A stretch of 24,773 nt of DNA from Peptococcaceae bacterium (lineage in GTDB: Bacteria > Bacillota > Desulfitobacteriia > Desulfitobacteriales > Syntrophobotulaceae): assembly GCA_012523535.1 (NCBI GenBank), contig JAAYII010000131.1:1-24773 (forward strand), written 5' to 3'. Below the pieces are notes generated by a model. That model did no database searches, had not been told where the DNA came from, and was given only the letters and a program-made list of their open reading frames with translations. This document shows positions 1-8,181 of the stretch, piece after piece. Made by a program: the position numbers and the translations under genes. The number at the start of each line of letters is the position of its first letter. The first letter of the stretch is position 1.

Positions 1-808
1 ATGTCATGCCGACATTTTGCAGGACCCGCAAATGGGTTAAATAGTTGTCGGAAAAAGTCATCCAAAATCTTATCTGTTTTACACCTTTAATGTTAACGGC
101 TAATGATTCAAGTTCTTCGTGGTAAAGTAAGTAAATATTCCGAGGACCGATCTCTTCTAAGTCATATACTGTTCGAACGGCCAGAGGCTCGGTTTCAATC
201 CATTGACCGTCCTTATAATAACGGCCTTTAGCCGTGACCTCCCGGATATTGATTTCAGGATTAAAATTGGTGGCAAAGGGATATCCATGGTCTCCGTCAT
301 TGGCATCAACAATATCGATCTTGTGAATTTCATCAAAATAATGCTTTTGAGCATAAGCGCAGAAAACCCCTGTCACTCCTGGGTCAAAGCCGCTTCCTAA
401 TAAAGCCGTTATTCCGGCCTTAGCATATTTCTCCCTATAAGCCCATTGCCATTTATATTCAAACTTGGCTACATCAGGCGGTTCATAATTTGCAGTATCC
501 AAATAATGCACACCGGTTGCCAGGCAGGCATCCATAATGGTTAAATCCTGGTATGGAAGCGCCACATTAATTACGATATCCGGCTTAAAATCTTCGATAA
601 GCTTAATTACTTCTTCCGTGTTATTGGCATCAAGCTGAGCGATTCTAATCTTTGTACGGCTATTGGTTAATCTATCTTTAATGTCCTGGCATTTTTTTAA
701 AGTTCGGCTGGCTACGCATATTTCCTCAAAAACTTCCGGGACTTGGCAACATTTATGGGCTACTACATTAGCTACCCCACCGGCTCCAATAATTAATGCT
801 TTTCCCAT
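1..808 (-). CDS. Carboxynorspermidine synthase / saccharopine dehydrogenase-family protein (3' end outside window)
   Basis: The minus-strand frame opens at ATG 806-808 and runs to the window edge without a stop (269 codons seen). The N-terminus MGKALIIGAGGVAN is a Rossmann NAD(P)-binding loop (G8-x-G-G-x-A). It is followed by VASRTLKKC, INVALPYQDLTIMDACLATG and LLGSGFDPGVTGVFCAYAQ, which are typical of the Lys9/saccharopine dehydrogenase-like family that includes carboxynorspermidine (carboxyspermidine) synthase. That enzyme reductively condenses aspartate semialdehyde with a diamine in an alternative spermidine route. A G-rich ribosome site (GGGGGG, about 820-815) lies 6 bases before the ATG. 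In many Firmicutes and Bacteroidetes the next gene encodes carboxynorspermidine decarboxylase; that position is outside this window. The family is confident; the polyamine role rather than another saccharopine-dehydrogenase activity is inferred from overall resemblance. Confidence 0.8.
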   Translation of the reverse strand, partial: MGKALIIGAGGVANVVAHKCCQVPEVFEEICVASRTLKKCQDIKDRLTNSRTKIRIAQLDANNTEEVIKLIEDFKPDIVINVALPYQDLTIMDACLATGVHYLDTANYEPPDVAKFEYKWQWAYREKYAKAGITALLGSGFDPGVTGVFCAYAQKHYFDEIHKIDIVDANDGDHGYPFATNFNPEINIREVTAKGRYYKDGQWIETEPLAVRTVYDLEEIGPRNIYLLYHEELESLAVNIKGVKQIRFWMTFSDNYLTHLRVLQNVGMT

Positions 809-849
809 TATATTCCCCCCATTTACCTTTTTCGAAATCCATAAAGTTG

Positions 850-878
850 ATTATAAATAATATTTAACATATTAGCAA
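850..878 (-). promoter_or_regulatory. Sigma-A-like promoter of the carboxynorspermidine synthase-like gene
   Basis: On the minus strand TTGCTA (878-873) and a perfect TATAAT (855-850) are separated by 17 bases, ending about 40 bases before the ATG at 808. The -35 matches the consensus at 4 of 6 positions. A terminator for the upstream operon sits just before it, so the gene is probably transcribed on its own or as the head of an operon. Confidence 0.55.
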
Positions 879-904
879 TCTAATTCGACAAATTTCGTTC
901 TTGG

Positions 905-940
905 AAAAAGAGCACCGTCGGATTCCAACGGTGCCCTTTT
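905..940 (-). terminator. Rho-independent terminator of the Gld-type ABC operon
   Basis: On the minus strand GGCACCGT and ACGGTGC (936-928 and 918-912) form a GC-rich 7-bp stem with a 9-base loop, followed by CTCTTTTTCC. It lies about 15 bases beyond the stop of the DUF4340 gene at 952. Confidence 0.8.
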
Positions 941-951
941 CAAGTAATGAT

Positions 952-2040
952 TTAAAAGGCGTTAAGCATATCCGATAAAACATTTACTGTTCTGGAACTG
1001 ATTAAATTTACCATTAAAGAGTTGTCTTTAACTGCGTAATAAGCATCACCCTCTTGGTTTGAAGAACCGATAGTCAAAGTAAATGCAGCATTCACAGACT
1101 TATCGTCTTTCTCATCCAAATAATTAACTGTAAGGATTATGGCCGGTTCAATTATTCCATATTCAGCTAAGGCTTGCTGGTCAGGTTTATATTCTATACT
1201 TTTTTCAAAAGAGAGCCAGGATAACCTTTGCAACAGATTGGACAATAAGCCTTCGGGACTTGTTTTATCGTCGTTTGAGGCTGCTTCCGGGGTTATCGTC
1301 AACTTCTTAATGGTTTTGCCTTCTTTCATAACACTTAAGACATACTTGACAGCTTTTTCTTTACTTTCCTGATCTGAGTTTTCTGCACTTTCTTCCTCTA
1401 CAGCATTTTGGGTGCTGTCATCTTTCTCCACTACTATGGTTTTATCCTGGGACACTAATCGGAGAGAAGTGATGTTTTCTTCACTCAAACTTGGAAATGT
1501 CTCCAATTCGGCCAGATCATACAAAGAATACTGAAGGTATTTGACAAATGTTGAGGATATGGTATGCACTAACTTGCCATCTTTTTCCATGGCATAGTAA
1601 TTTTTGGTACTCCCGCCTTCAGCTTTATCGCCGACAAGCAAAGTAAAAGTTTTGCCTTCCTTATCAGTGGCGGTTAAAGAACAGGAAGGACTATCGAAAC
1701 CATAGGATGACAAGCTTTCGCTGGGCTGGAAGGAACGTTCAGCAGTCAAGTAATCCAAATCACTAATAAACGACTTAAACTTGTTTTGATCCACCGGAAA
1801 ATCCGGATCCTGCAAATAAACCCAAGCATTTTCCTTGAGCTGGAAAGAAAATTCTCCTTCCCTGTTATTTATGGTCACACTCTCAATCTGCTCTAAATTA
1901 CATAAGCGTACTTTTTCTTCGGCGGCTTTTTTCTGCTCCTCAGCATGTTTATTATAGGCCCTAATGCCCAGGTAACCCCCAATACAAATTACAAGCAGCA
2001 AGAGCAATACGATTATCTGCCTATTTTTTCTCTTGTTCAT
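952..2040 (-). CDS. DUF4340 domain-containing protein, last gene of the ABC operon
   Basis: The predicted protein has 362 residues: a short basic N-terminus (MNKRKNRQ), one membrane segment (about residues 9-27), then a soluble, mostly beta/charged domain. The segment IESVTINNREGEFSFQLKEN and the following WVYLQDPDFPVD resemble the DUF4340 family, which usually sits beside GldG-like ABC auxiliary proteins. The frame is open further upstream, but ATG 2040-2038 is preferred: it overlaps the TGA of the previous gene as TGATG, and GAGGAGG lies 7 bases before it, so translation is probably coupled. An acidic low-complexity stretch (EEESAENSDQESKEK) interrupts the middle of the domain. The role is unknown; by analogy it is an outward-facing or peripheral partner of the transporter encoded just upstream. 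Confidence 0.8.
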   Translation of the reverse strand: MNKRKNRQIIVLLLLLVICIGGYLGIRAYNKHAEEQKKAAEEKVRLCNLEQIESVTINNREGEFSFQLKENAWVYLQDPDFPVDQNKFKSFISDLDYLTAERSFQPSESLSSYGFDSPSCSLTATDKEGKTFTLLVGDKAEGGSTKNYYAMEKDGKLVHTISSTFVKYLQYSLYDLAELETFPSLSEENITSLRLVSQDKTIVVEKDDSTQNAVEEESAENSDQESKEKAVKYVLSVMKEGKTIKKLTITPEAASNDDKTSPEGLLSNLLQRLSWLSFEKSIEYKPDQQALAEYGIIEPAIILTVNYLDEKDDKSVNAAFTLTIGSSNQEGDAYYAVKDNSLMVNLISSRTVNVLSDMLNAF

Positions 2041-3443
2041 CACAGTTTCCTCCTCTTCAGCCAGTACATAAATCCTCCTACCAGCAGAATAAGCGGAATT
2101 ATAAAGATGAACAAAATACTCCAAAGCTTGGCATTTTTAATAGTATTATAAGGTGTATCCAGACTCTTGGGTTGAATGACTATATTGCTTATATCCTTTA
2201 GATCTAAGGAAACTGCCTTCATAAAAATATCCAGATTGACAACATTGGCAAAGGAATCGGTAATAGTCGGATCAATCATAGATGAAGCTGTTATTACGGT
2301 TAGCCGGGAGGTATTCTCTTCCTCCTCTTCACTGCCTATTTTTTCTACTGCGGTTGCACCAATAGTATAAGTGCCCGGAACCTTCTCATTATCAGTAACG
2401 GCAAAAGCATTATCCGAGGTGGTCATAAAGGATTCTGTAGTTATGGAATCTCGTTCGGGATCCTTGAGGATTAGTCCTCTGGCCCGGGGGATTAAAGCCA
2501 TGGCAGCAGCGGCGAAACCGGAAGTGATTTCACTGCTGGTCGAAATTTTGGGCAAAAGGAAATATGGAGATTGATAGCTTCTGGAAGTATCCGCAACAAA
2601 ACCCTCCACCATTTCCATTCCATATTCAGCCAATAGTGTATTGAAATTTTTTAAGCTGTCTGAGTCGAGTAGAAGCAGCAGTTTTCCTCCGCCTTGCAGG
2701 AAATTTCTGAGCATGGTGAGCTCATCAACCGCCAGATCCTTTTCTGGGGCATATGAGATAAGCAAGTCGCAATCATCTGGGATACCGCCATCAATCAGCA
2801 GATTAACAGTATCGGTCTTAATATTTGCTTTATCAATGAGATTTAAGGCAGAGACCGGCAAAGTAGCTTCCCCATGCCCTTCCAAGGTATAAACTTTGGT
2901 GGTGGAATCCTTAACTACATAATCCACCGCGCTGGTTATCTGTCCTTCGGCGTCAAACTCGGTTTCCGTATATCTCCCGGTAGTATAGTAGGAATATACG
3001 TCATAAACGACAATATCTGAAAAAGGAACATTGGTATGCTTGCCGGTTTCCTGGCAGCGCACCACCAATGAGTTTTGGGAAATGTTGTAAGTTTTAAGAA
3101 TTGTGGGATTTTCTACCGGATCGACTTCTGTAACAGTAATTTTGGGAGTGAGGGCTGCATACTTATCCAAAAATTTGGTAATCCGTTCATCAATAGTGTT
3201 TTGTTCGGCAACGACAATAATCTCTACTTCTTTATCGAGTTTCGCCAGGTAATCCTTTGAAATCTGGGAAATAGTATAAAGTTTACTATCTGTTATATCC
3301 AATTGAACTAAATTGGATGGAAGCTGCCCCACAATTAAATTTAGAATAATAACAATAGCAATGACAATCGCGGTTGTCCCGGCGGCATAAGTACCTTGAC
3401 GGGATGCACCTTCCGTCAGTCGCTGTTTAAATCTTTGCTTCAT
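2040..3443 (-). CDS. GldG-like ABC transport auxiliary protein
   Basis: This 467-residue protein has one membrane helix near the N-terminus (about 21-41, IVIAIVIILNLIVGQLP), a long extracytoplasmic domain and a second helix at the very C-terminus (about 443-461) followed by a basic tail (KRRKL). The architecture and segments such as LDITDSKLYTISQISKDYLAKLDKEV (shown here in part) and VYTLEGHGE match the GldG/ABC-type uncharacterised auxiliary family (PF09822). In Bacteroidetes GldG belongs to the GldAFG complex needed for gliding; in Firmicutes the homologues occur without gliding and their substrate is unknown. ATG 3443 follows a GGGGG ribosome site and begins 12 bases after the permease stop. 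It overlaps the DUF4340 start by one base. Confidence 0.85.
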   Translation of the reverse strand: MKQRFKQRLTEGASRQGTYAAGTTAIVIAIVIILNLIVGQLPSNLVQLDITDSKLYTISQISKDYLAKLDKEVEIIVVAEQNTIDERITKFLDKYAALTPKITVTEVDPVENPTILKTYNISQNSLVVRCQETGKHTNVPFSDIVVYDVYSYYTTGRYTETEFDAEGQITSAVDYVVKDSTTKVYTLEGHGEATLPVSALNLIDKANIKTDTVNLLIDGGIPDDCDLLISYAPEKDLAVDELTMLRNFLQGGGKLLLLLDSDSLKNFNTLLAEYGMEMVEGFVADTSRSYQSPYFLLPKISTSSEITSGFAAAAMALIPRARGLILKDPERDSITTESFMTTSDNAFAVTDNEKVPGTYTIGATAVEKIGSEEEEENTSRLTVITASSMIDPTITDSFANVVNLDIFMKAVSLDLKDISNIVIQPKSLDTPYNTIKNAKLWSILFIFIIPLILLVGGFMYWLKRRKL

Positions 3444-3455
3444 ATCATTACCCCC

Positions 3456-4322
3456 TCAATTCCAACGCCGTCTTTGAACGGCTTGTACCGTCAAATACAC
3501 GAAAAGTGCTGTGCAAGAAATGTAGAAAAACAGTCCGGCCAAATCAAAAACATGATAGGTGGCAAAGTTTTCCAAGACTTTAGTACAAGATAGAGAACCC
3601 AAAACCCTAGGCAGCAACCGAACAAAAGAATCTTCGGTCAAGAGGTAACTGCCAAAAATCGCAACAATTCCGACTGCCTCCACTAATATGGCTAATAGTT
3701 TATTTTTTGTCATGCTATACAGCAAAAATACCAGAATGGTAAGAATCATCACTAATCCAACCACTGTTCCCCAGGCCGAAGTAGGCAAATAGCTAATGAG
3801 CTGAGGCCAGAGAAAAAGAATCAGAAGCAGACCGAAAGTGCTGACAGCGGCAATTATTTGGCTCTCGGTAAGAGAAGAAACAAACATACCTATGGCTATA
3901 AACAAGCAACCCAAGAAGAAAAAAGCTAAAATAGTTGCGTAATCCGTGCCTAAATAGGAAGTGCCGTTCAAAGCAATGATTATGGGGCACAGGGCAGCCA
4001 GCAGAATAGGGATTGCAAATACTGTCACCATAGCCAAATACTTGCCCAATACTATCTTGGTCACGGAAATAGGATAGGTCAATAACATTTGGTCTGTTTT
4101 AAACCGTAATTCGTCAGATAGGGATTTCATGGTCAAAATAGGGATAGCAACCAGAAGAATAAAGGTAACGCTTCCCAGGGTATTGGAAAAACGTGGGTAA
4201 CCGCCAACCAGATTGTTAGCCATAAAGTAAATACCGATAATAGCAACGACAACGGCAATAAATACATAACCAATCATGGAATTAAAATAAGAGCGTAATT
4301 CTCGTTTATAGACAGCTAGCAT
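3456..4322 (-). CDS. ABC-2 type permease (GldF-like)
   Basis: A 288-residue integral membrane protein with about six predicted helices. It opens with MLAVYKRELRSYFNSMIGYVF, the cytoplasmic amphipathic start typical of ABC-2 permeases, followed by a helix, an extracytoplasmic loop and LRFKTDQMLLTYPISVTKIV, a conserved feature of the GldF/NosY-like group. The start ATG 4322-4320 lies inside the end of the ATPase gene (7-base overlap), which implies translational coupling. The protein should form the membrane channel with the ATPase encoded just before it. Substrate unknown. Confidence 0.85.
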   Translation of the reverse strand: MLAVYKRELRSYFNSMIGYVFIAVVVAIIGIYFMANNLVGGYPRFSNTLGSVTFILLVAIPILTMKSLSDELRFKTDQMLLTYPISVTKIVLGKYLAMVTVFAIPILLAALCPIIIALNGTSYLGTDYATILAFFFLGCLFIAIGMFVSSLTESQIIAAVSTFGLLLILFLWPQLISYLPTSAWGTVVGLVMILTILVFLLYSMTKNKLLAILVEAVGIVAIFGSYLLTEDSFVRLLPRVLGSLSCTKVLENFATYHVFDLAGLFFYISCTALFVYLTVQAVQRRRWN

Positions 4323-5314
4323 GACTTCTTCACCTCTTGCTTATCAAATTGCTTGAAGAAAGAGCTGCCCGGTTGCTTGACTTCATCGGCAGTCAAGGAC
4401 AGGAAGATTTGTTCCAAAGACATATCCAGTCCCCGCAGGGTTAGGATGGGACATTTTTGTTCAACACAGGCATAAAATATGTCATCCCTAGGATCTGAAT
4501 CCGGTTCAACTTCAATCTTAAAAGAAACCTGCCCCGGTTGATCATTTGTGTACTCCTCAACCGATATTATGCCGGGCACACCAACCAGCACTTCTTTAAC
4601 CTGTTCCGAAGATGTGCTTCTTACTGTCAAATCCAATGTAGTGTTCTTTACCTGCCGTTCCAACTCCTCCGGGGTTCCGCTAGCCAGTAGCTTGCCATGA
4701 TGAATAATGAGCACGTGATCACAGACCTCTTGAACTTCAGAAAGAATATGGGAGCTAAAAATTACTATATGCTCTTGTCTTAACCCCCGTATAAGATCCC
4801 TTATTTCCAAAATTTGCTTGGGATCAAGGCCAACAGTGGGTTCGTCCAGAATAATGATTTCCGGGAAACCTAGAATAGCTTGGGCTAACCCCACCCTTTG
4901 GCGATAGCCTTTCGAAAGATTGCGAATCAGACGTCCGGTTGCATCCTGCAAATGGGTGAACTCCACAGCCTTTTGAATTTCACTCTTTTGACGTTCTTTG
5001 GGTATTTTCTTTAATTCAGCGGCAAAGGTCAAATATTCCGAAACAGTCATGTCTATATAAAGTGGTGGCTGTTCAGGCAGATAACCAATAAAACGTTTGA
5101 CCTCTTCAGGCTCTTCCAGTATGCTGTGGCCATCCACTATCACATCTCCTGAGGTTGGTCCCAGATAGCCGGTCATAATATTCATTGTAGTTGTTTTCCC
5201 AGCCCCGTTCGGTCCCAAAAAACCGTAAACACGGCCTTTTTCTGCAGTAAAACTTAAATTGTCTACGGCTAAGCGATCGCCATAGCGTTTGACCAGATTT
5301 CGAACCTCAATCAA
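4316..5314 (-). CDS. ABC transporter ATP-binding protein (GldA-like)
   Basis: This 332-residue ATPase contains Walker A GPNGAGKT (34-41), a Q-loop in YLPEQPP (79-84), the signature LSKGYRQR (133-140), Walker B IIILDEPT (153-160) and a switch histidine in SSHILSEVQE. The N-terminal ATPase domain is followed by a C-terminal extension of about 100 residues, as in NatA/GldA-type exporters. The start is TTG 5314-5312, supported by AAGGGGG eight bases upstream; no ATG fits as well. It is the first gene of the four-gene operon and ends in TAG. It energises the ABC-2 permease encoded downstream. The direction is probably export or membrane remodelling; the substrate cannot be read from sequence. Confidence 0.9.
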   Translation of the reverse strand: MIEVRNLVKRYGDRLAVDNLSFTAEKGRVYGFLGPNGAGKTTTMNIMTGYLGPTSGDVIVDGHSILEEPEEVKRFIGYLPEQPPLYIDMTVSEYLTFAAELKKIPKERQKSEIQKAVEFTHLQDATGRLIRNLSKGYRQRVGLAQAILGFPEIIILDEPTVGLDPKQILEIRDLIRGLRQEHIVIFSSHILSEVQEVCDHVLIIHHGKLLASGTPEELERQVKNTTLDLTVRSTSSEQVKEVLVGVPGIISVEEYTNDQPGQVSFKIEVEPDSDPRDDIFYACVEQKCPILTLRGLDMSLEQIFLSLTADEVKQPGSSFFKQFDKQEVKKSC

Positions 5315-5391
5315 AGTTGTATCCCCCTTTTTACCTATTTTAACAAGGCGTAGTATATGGAAAAAAACTTAAAGTTAGCTGAAAACAAAGA

Positions 5392-5413
5392 ACCGTGAAA
5401 CTTTGTCCACGGT
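5392..5413 (-). terminator. Hairpin between pfk and the ABC operon (terminator or leader attenuator)
   Basis: ACCGTG and CACGGT form a 6-bp stem with a 10-base loop; reading minus, it is followed by TCTTTGTTTTC. It lies 155 bases after the pfk stop and 78 bases before the ABC-ATPase start. A predicted promoter (5461-5490) lies between it and pfk, so it could sit in the leader of the ABC operon instead of simply ending pfk. Confidence 0.45.
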
Positions 5414-5460
5414 AATTTTACGTCCTTTTTCTCTAATCCAAAAGCCACTTTTATATAGAT

Positions 5461-5490
5461 AGAATACCATGGGAACAAAAAACTGTTCAA
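5461..5490 (-). promoter_or_regulatory. Possible promoter of the Gld-type ABC operon
   Basis: On the minus strand TTGAAC (5490-5485) and TATTCT (5466-5461) are 18 bases apart, with TG one base before the -10 (extended -10). It would give a leader of roughly 140 nt containing the 5392-5413 hairpin. No other convincing promoter was seen in 5315-5568. Confidence 0.4.
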
Positions 5491-5568
5491 GTATCAGACT
5501 TGGCTAATCAAAAAATCTTACCTTATTTTTCCTGGACTTAATAGAATTATTCTTTGTTATTTCCCGAT

Positions 5569-6786
5569 TTAGGTCTTGATTAATTTGGGCACGCGAGGCG
5601 CCCTTAACCAGGATGGCTGTTGCAGCCCAGAACCCAGTAGCGGGCGAACATATAATTTAAAAGCATCGGTGACATTATTCCCTTCTTTATTAATAAATTC
5701 GTCGGGCATATACCTGGTTTGGCCGGCTATCGCATTAAAGTCTTCCATTACATAATCAACGGAATAATTGCCTGTCCGCTTGATGGTTACCGAACCATCC
5801 GTATCATTCCACATAGCCATCTGCACTGCCCTTTCTCCCACTTCCCGCGCTTCATGTTGGTCAATGTCAGAAACACAATTAAAGAAAGAACGCTGCAAAT
5901 AACCAAAGGTATCGCTACGCACCCTGGGAATATTAAGTTTCACTTTAATCTGATCGGTCAATAATTCACCCAGAGCGCAATTGCCGGAAAGACTCACATT
6001 GCCATGGGCATCCTTCTCCACTTCTTTGGTTAAGGTGGTGACAATAGGCCTTCCTGAAGCATCTTTTACTCCCTCGGAAACGGCAATAATACAAAAACCA
6101 TATTTATCATAAACCTCTTTTACATCTTGAAGAAACTTATCCATATTGAATACTCTTTCCGGCAGATAAATCAAATGCGGACCATCAGCATCATATTTTC
6201 GGGCGATGGCGGAAGATGCCGTCAAAAAGCCGGCATGACGTCCCATAACGACACCGATGTATACCCCGGGCAAAGCTCGGACATCAAGATTTATACCCAT
6301 AAAAGCCTGGGTTACAAATCTGGCCGCCGAACCGTATCCCGGCGTATGGTCATTCATCATTAAATCATTGTCAATTGTTTTAGGCACATGGATAACCCTT
6401 AGATTATATTTTGCCCGTATAGCTTCTTCTTTGACAATACGGGCCGTATCTGCGGAATCATTGCCCCCAATATAGAAGAAATATCTAATATCATGGGCTT
6501 TCAAAACCTTGAAAATCTCATGGCAATATTTGCTGTCCGGTTTCACCCTGGAAGACAACAATGCGGAAGAAGGTGTTAAGGCTACCTGTTCCAGGTTATG
6601 GCTGGTTTCTTGGGTCAGATCGAGAAAATCCTCATTAACAATACCCTCTACCCCTCTTAACGCACCATATACCTTAGACACCTGAGTAAACCTTCGAGCT
6701 TCCAGAACGATTCCAGCCAAAGTTTGGTTTATTACCGCAGTAGGTCCTCCGCTTTGAGCAACCAGAATTTTACCGCTGACTATCAT
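5569..6786 (-). CDS. pfp: 6-phosphofructokinase, probably pyrophosphate-dependent
   Basis: This 405-residue protein phosphorylates fructose-6-phosphate. The N-terminal loop AQSGGPTAVIN (10-20) binds the phosphoryl donor. GGNDS lies at 107-111, PKTIDND at 135-141 (the aspartate at 139 is the expected catalytic base) and MGRHAGF at 181-187. ATP-dependent bacterial enzymes have GGDGS, with glycine where this protein has D110, and usually lack the lysine seen here in PKTIDND. An acidic residue at the first place and a lysine at the second are the accepted marks of PPi use, so the reversible PPi enzyme is favoured. The asparagine at 109 instead of GGDD marks a subgroup. The length fits the short PPi-PFK clade. 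The ATG at 6786 follows GGAGGGG. It is monocistronic, divergent from the SDR gene. Confidence 0.88.
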   Translation of the reverse strand: MIVSGKILVAQSGGPTAVINQTLAGIVLEARRFTQVSKVYGALRGVEGIVNEDFLDLTQETSHNLEQVALTPSSALLSSRVKPDSKYCHEIFKVLKAHDIRYFFYIGGNDSADTARIVKEEAIRAKYNLRVIHVPKTIDNDLMMNDHTPGYGSAARFVTQAFMGINLDVRALPGVYIGVVMGRHAGFLTASSAIARKYDADGPHLIYLPERVFNMDKFLQDVKEVYDKYGFCIIAVSEGVKDASGRPIVTTLTKEVEKDAHGNVSLSGNCALGELLTDQIKVKLNIPRVRSDTFGYLQRSFFNCVSDIDQHEAREVGERAVQMAMWNDTDGSVTIKRTGNYSVDYVMEDFNAIAGQTRYMPDEFINKEGNNVTDAFKLYVRPLLGSGLQQPSWLRAPRVPKLIKT

Positions 6787-6799
6787 TTTACCCCTCCAT

Positions 6800-6829
6800 C
6801 ATTGTTCCCTTTTATGCTACATTGTTCCC
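6800..6829. repeat. Tandem 10-bp direct repeat in the pfk leader
   Basis: CATTGTTCCC occurs at 6800-6809 and again at 6820-6829, i.e. GGGAACAATG twice on the pfk-sense strand with a 20-base period (two helical turns). The proximal copy lies 13 bases before the pfk ATG and adjoins the ribosome site, so protein or RNA binding there could affect translation or transcription. Confidence 0.5.
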
Positions 6830-6955
6830 AATTGAGGTATAAATAAACGGAGAGATAAAAATAACTTGCCAAGTTTTTTTGTATATGTTTATTCATACAA
6901 AAATTGAACAAATATTTTTTGCAAATGACCCCAAAACATATGCATTATCCACGTA

Positions 6956-6983
6956 TTGACAAATATGCCAAAGCATATAAGAT
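6956..6983 (+). promoter_or_regulatory. Probable promoter of the SDR gene
   Basis: A perfect -35 TTGACA (6956-6961) is followed after 16 bases by TAAGAT (6978-6983), 4 of 6 matches to the -10. It ends about 60 bases before the SDR start codon. The -10 assignment is weaker than the -35. Confidence 0.45.
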
Positions 6984-7046
6984 TAAACTGTATGATTAAA
7001 AATTCCCCACAGACAGCAGACAAAGAAAGTAGAGGAGGATTTTATC

Positions 7047-7862
7047 ATGAAGGATATGCTGAAGGGACAAGTTGCCATAGTTACCGGCGGTTCTAGCGGC
7101 ATGGGAGAAGCTACGGCCAAACTGTTTGCAAGCGAAGGGGCCGTTGTTGTTATTGGCGGTTCACGGGTTGAACGGGCGCAAAGGGTTGCGGATGAAATAA
7201 CGGCGGCCGGTGGCATTGCCCGCGTTTACGGTCCAATGGATGTTTCCAAAAAAGAACAGATTCATGCCGTTGTTAATGCTACACTTCAAGAATTTGGAAA
7301 AATAGATATTTTGGCGGCCTTCGCCGGCAAAACTTTTGACGGTGGAGATATGTCGGAAGAAGAACTATTAGATAAGACCATTGACGTCAATTTAATTGGT
7401 ACTTATAATACAGTTTTTGCGGTAGTTCCTCATATGAAAGAACGCAAATCCGGAAAAATTATTATTTGTTCTTCCAATGGCGCTTTTAATCCCACCACTC
7501 CGGCTTATGTTTATCATATGTCAAAGGGCGCCTGCGAATCCTTGACTGTAAACTTGGCTTTGGATGTTGCTCCACTTGGGATCCGTGTCAACTGTATTAA
7601 ACCCGGACCAATAGTTACCCCCTTCTGGGATGAATTAATGGACTCCAAGGATGAGCAGAATAAGTTGCTGGAAAATATCGGGAAACTGGAAGTACCTATG
7701 GGCCGGCCCGGTACTCCTGAAGATGTGGCAGGAGTTGCTTTGTTCTTCGCTTCTGAGCTGTCTTCATACGTAACAGGCCTTTGCATGTATGTAGCCGGCG
7801 GTATGGGGTATGTCTACTCTCATGGTCAATCTTTCTTCTTAAGCAATATGAATAAAGAATAA
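7047..7862 (+). CDS. SDR-family NAD(P)-dependent oxidoreductase
   Basis: A 271-residue classical short-chain dehydrogenase. The cofactor loop TGGSSGMGEA lies at about residues 13-22. VNLIGTY holds the structural Asn, IICSSNGAF the catalytic Ser, and YHMSK the YxxxK pair, followed by the usual NCIKPGPIVTPF and the glycine near the end. The common NNAG motif is AAFAG here. The protein continues about 18 residues beyond the usual C-terminal GG (MGYVYSHGQSFFLSNMNKE), which may alter the substrate pocket or oligomer contacts. ATG 7047 is preceded by AGAGGAGG. The gene stands alone between its own promoter and a strong terminator. It resembles FabG and glucose/hydroxysteroid-type dehydrogenases; the substrate cannot be assigned. 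Confidence 0.88.
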   Translation: MKDMLKGQVAIVTGGSSGMGEATAKLFASEGAVVVIGGSRVERAQRVADEITAAGGIARVYGPMDVSKKEQIHAVVNATLQEFGKIDILAAFAGKTFDGGDMSEEELLDKTIDVNLIGTYNTVFAVVPHMKERKSGKIIICSSNGAFNPTTPAYVYHMSKGACESLTVNLALDVAPLGIRVNCIKPGPIVTPFWDELMDSKDEQNKLLENIGKLEVPMGRPGTPEDVAGVALFFASELSSYVTGLCMYVAGGMGYVYSHGQSFFLSNMNKE

Positions 7863-7911
7863 AAATTGGCTTGGATACCTTTTAAACGAATTGTTAATTA
7901 ACCTAAGATTT

Positions 7912-7949
7912 AAAAGAAGATGTCTTCAACTGCGAAGGCATCTTCTTTT
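7912..7949. terminator. Strong bidirectional Rho-independent terminator
   Basis: A 16-bp stem (7912-7927 with 7934-7949; one T-G wobble, loop AACTGC) is flanked by A4 on the left and T4 on the right. It ends the SDR transcript 50 bases after the stop and isolates it from the trehalose genes. The rest of 7863-8181 holds no gene, only the ots control region. Confidence 0.9.
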
Positions 7950-8104
7950 GTCATTAAACTTGTCCCAATACTTTCAATTTAAATTCAAAAGCTCTTGTTG
8001 TTCATGATATAGTAAATATAGGAAAATTCTCTTTTTGTATTTCTTATATTATTGTTTTTTGCTGTTATGGATTAATGATATAAAACTTATAAATCAATTG
8101 TTAT

Positions 8105-8132
8105 TTGACATAATTTACATAAAATGTAAAAC
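8105..8132 (+). promoter_or_regulatory. Candidate otsAB promoter with an embedded 17-bp palindrome
   Basis: A perfect TTGACA (8105-8110) is followed after 16 bases by TAAAAC (8127-8132). The spacer and -10 contain TTTACAT-AAA-ATGTAAA (8114-8130), a perfect 7-bp inverted repeat that looks like a repressor operator. Another possible promoter (TTCAAA 7984-7989, 18 bases, TATAGT 8008-8013) lies further upstream. Confidence 0.45.
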
Positions 8133-8181
8133 TAGAAGTAATTCTACTTTTTTGTCAGCCAGAACTAAGGGGGGAAATATG

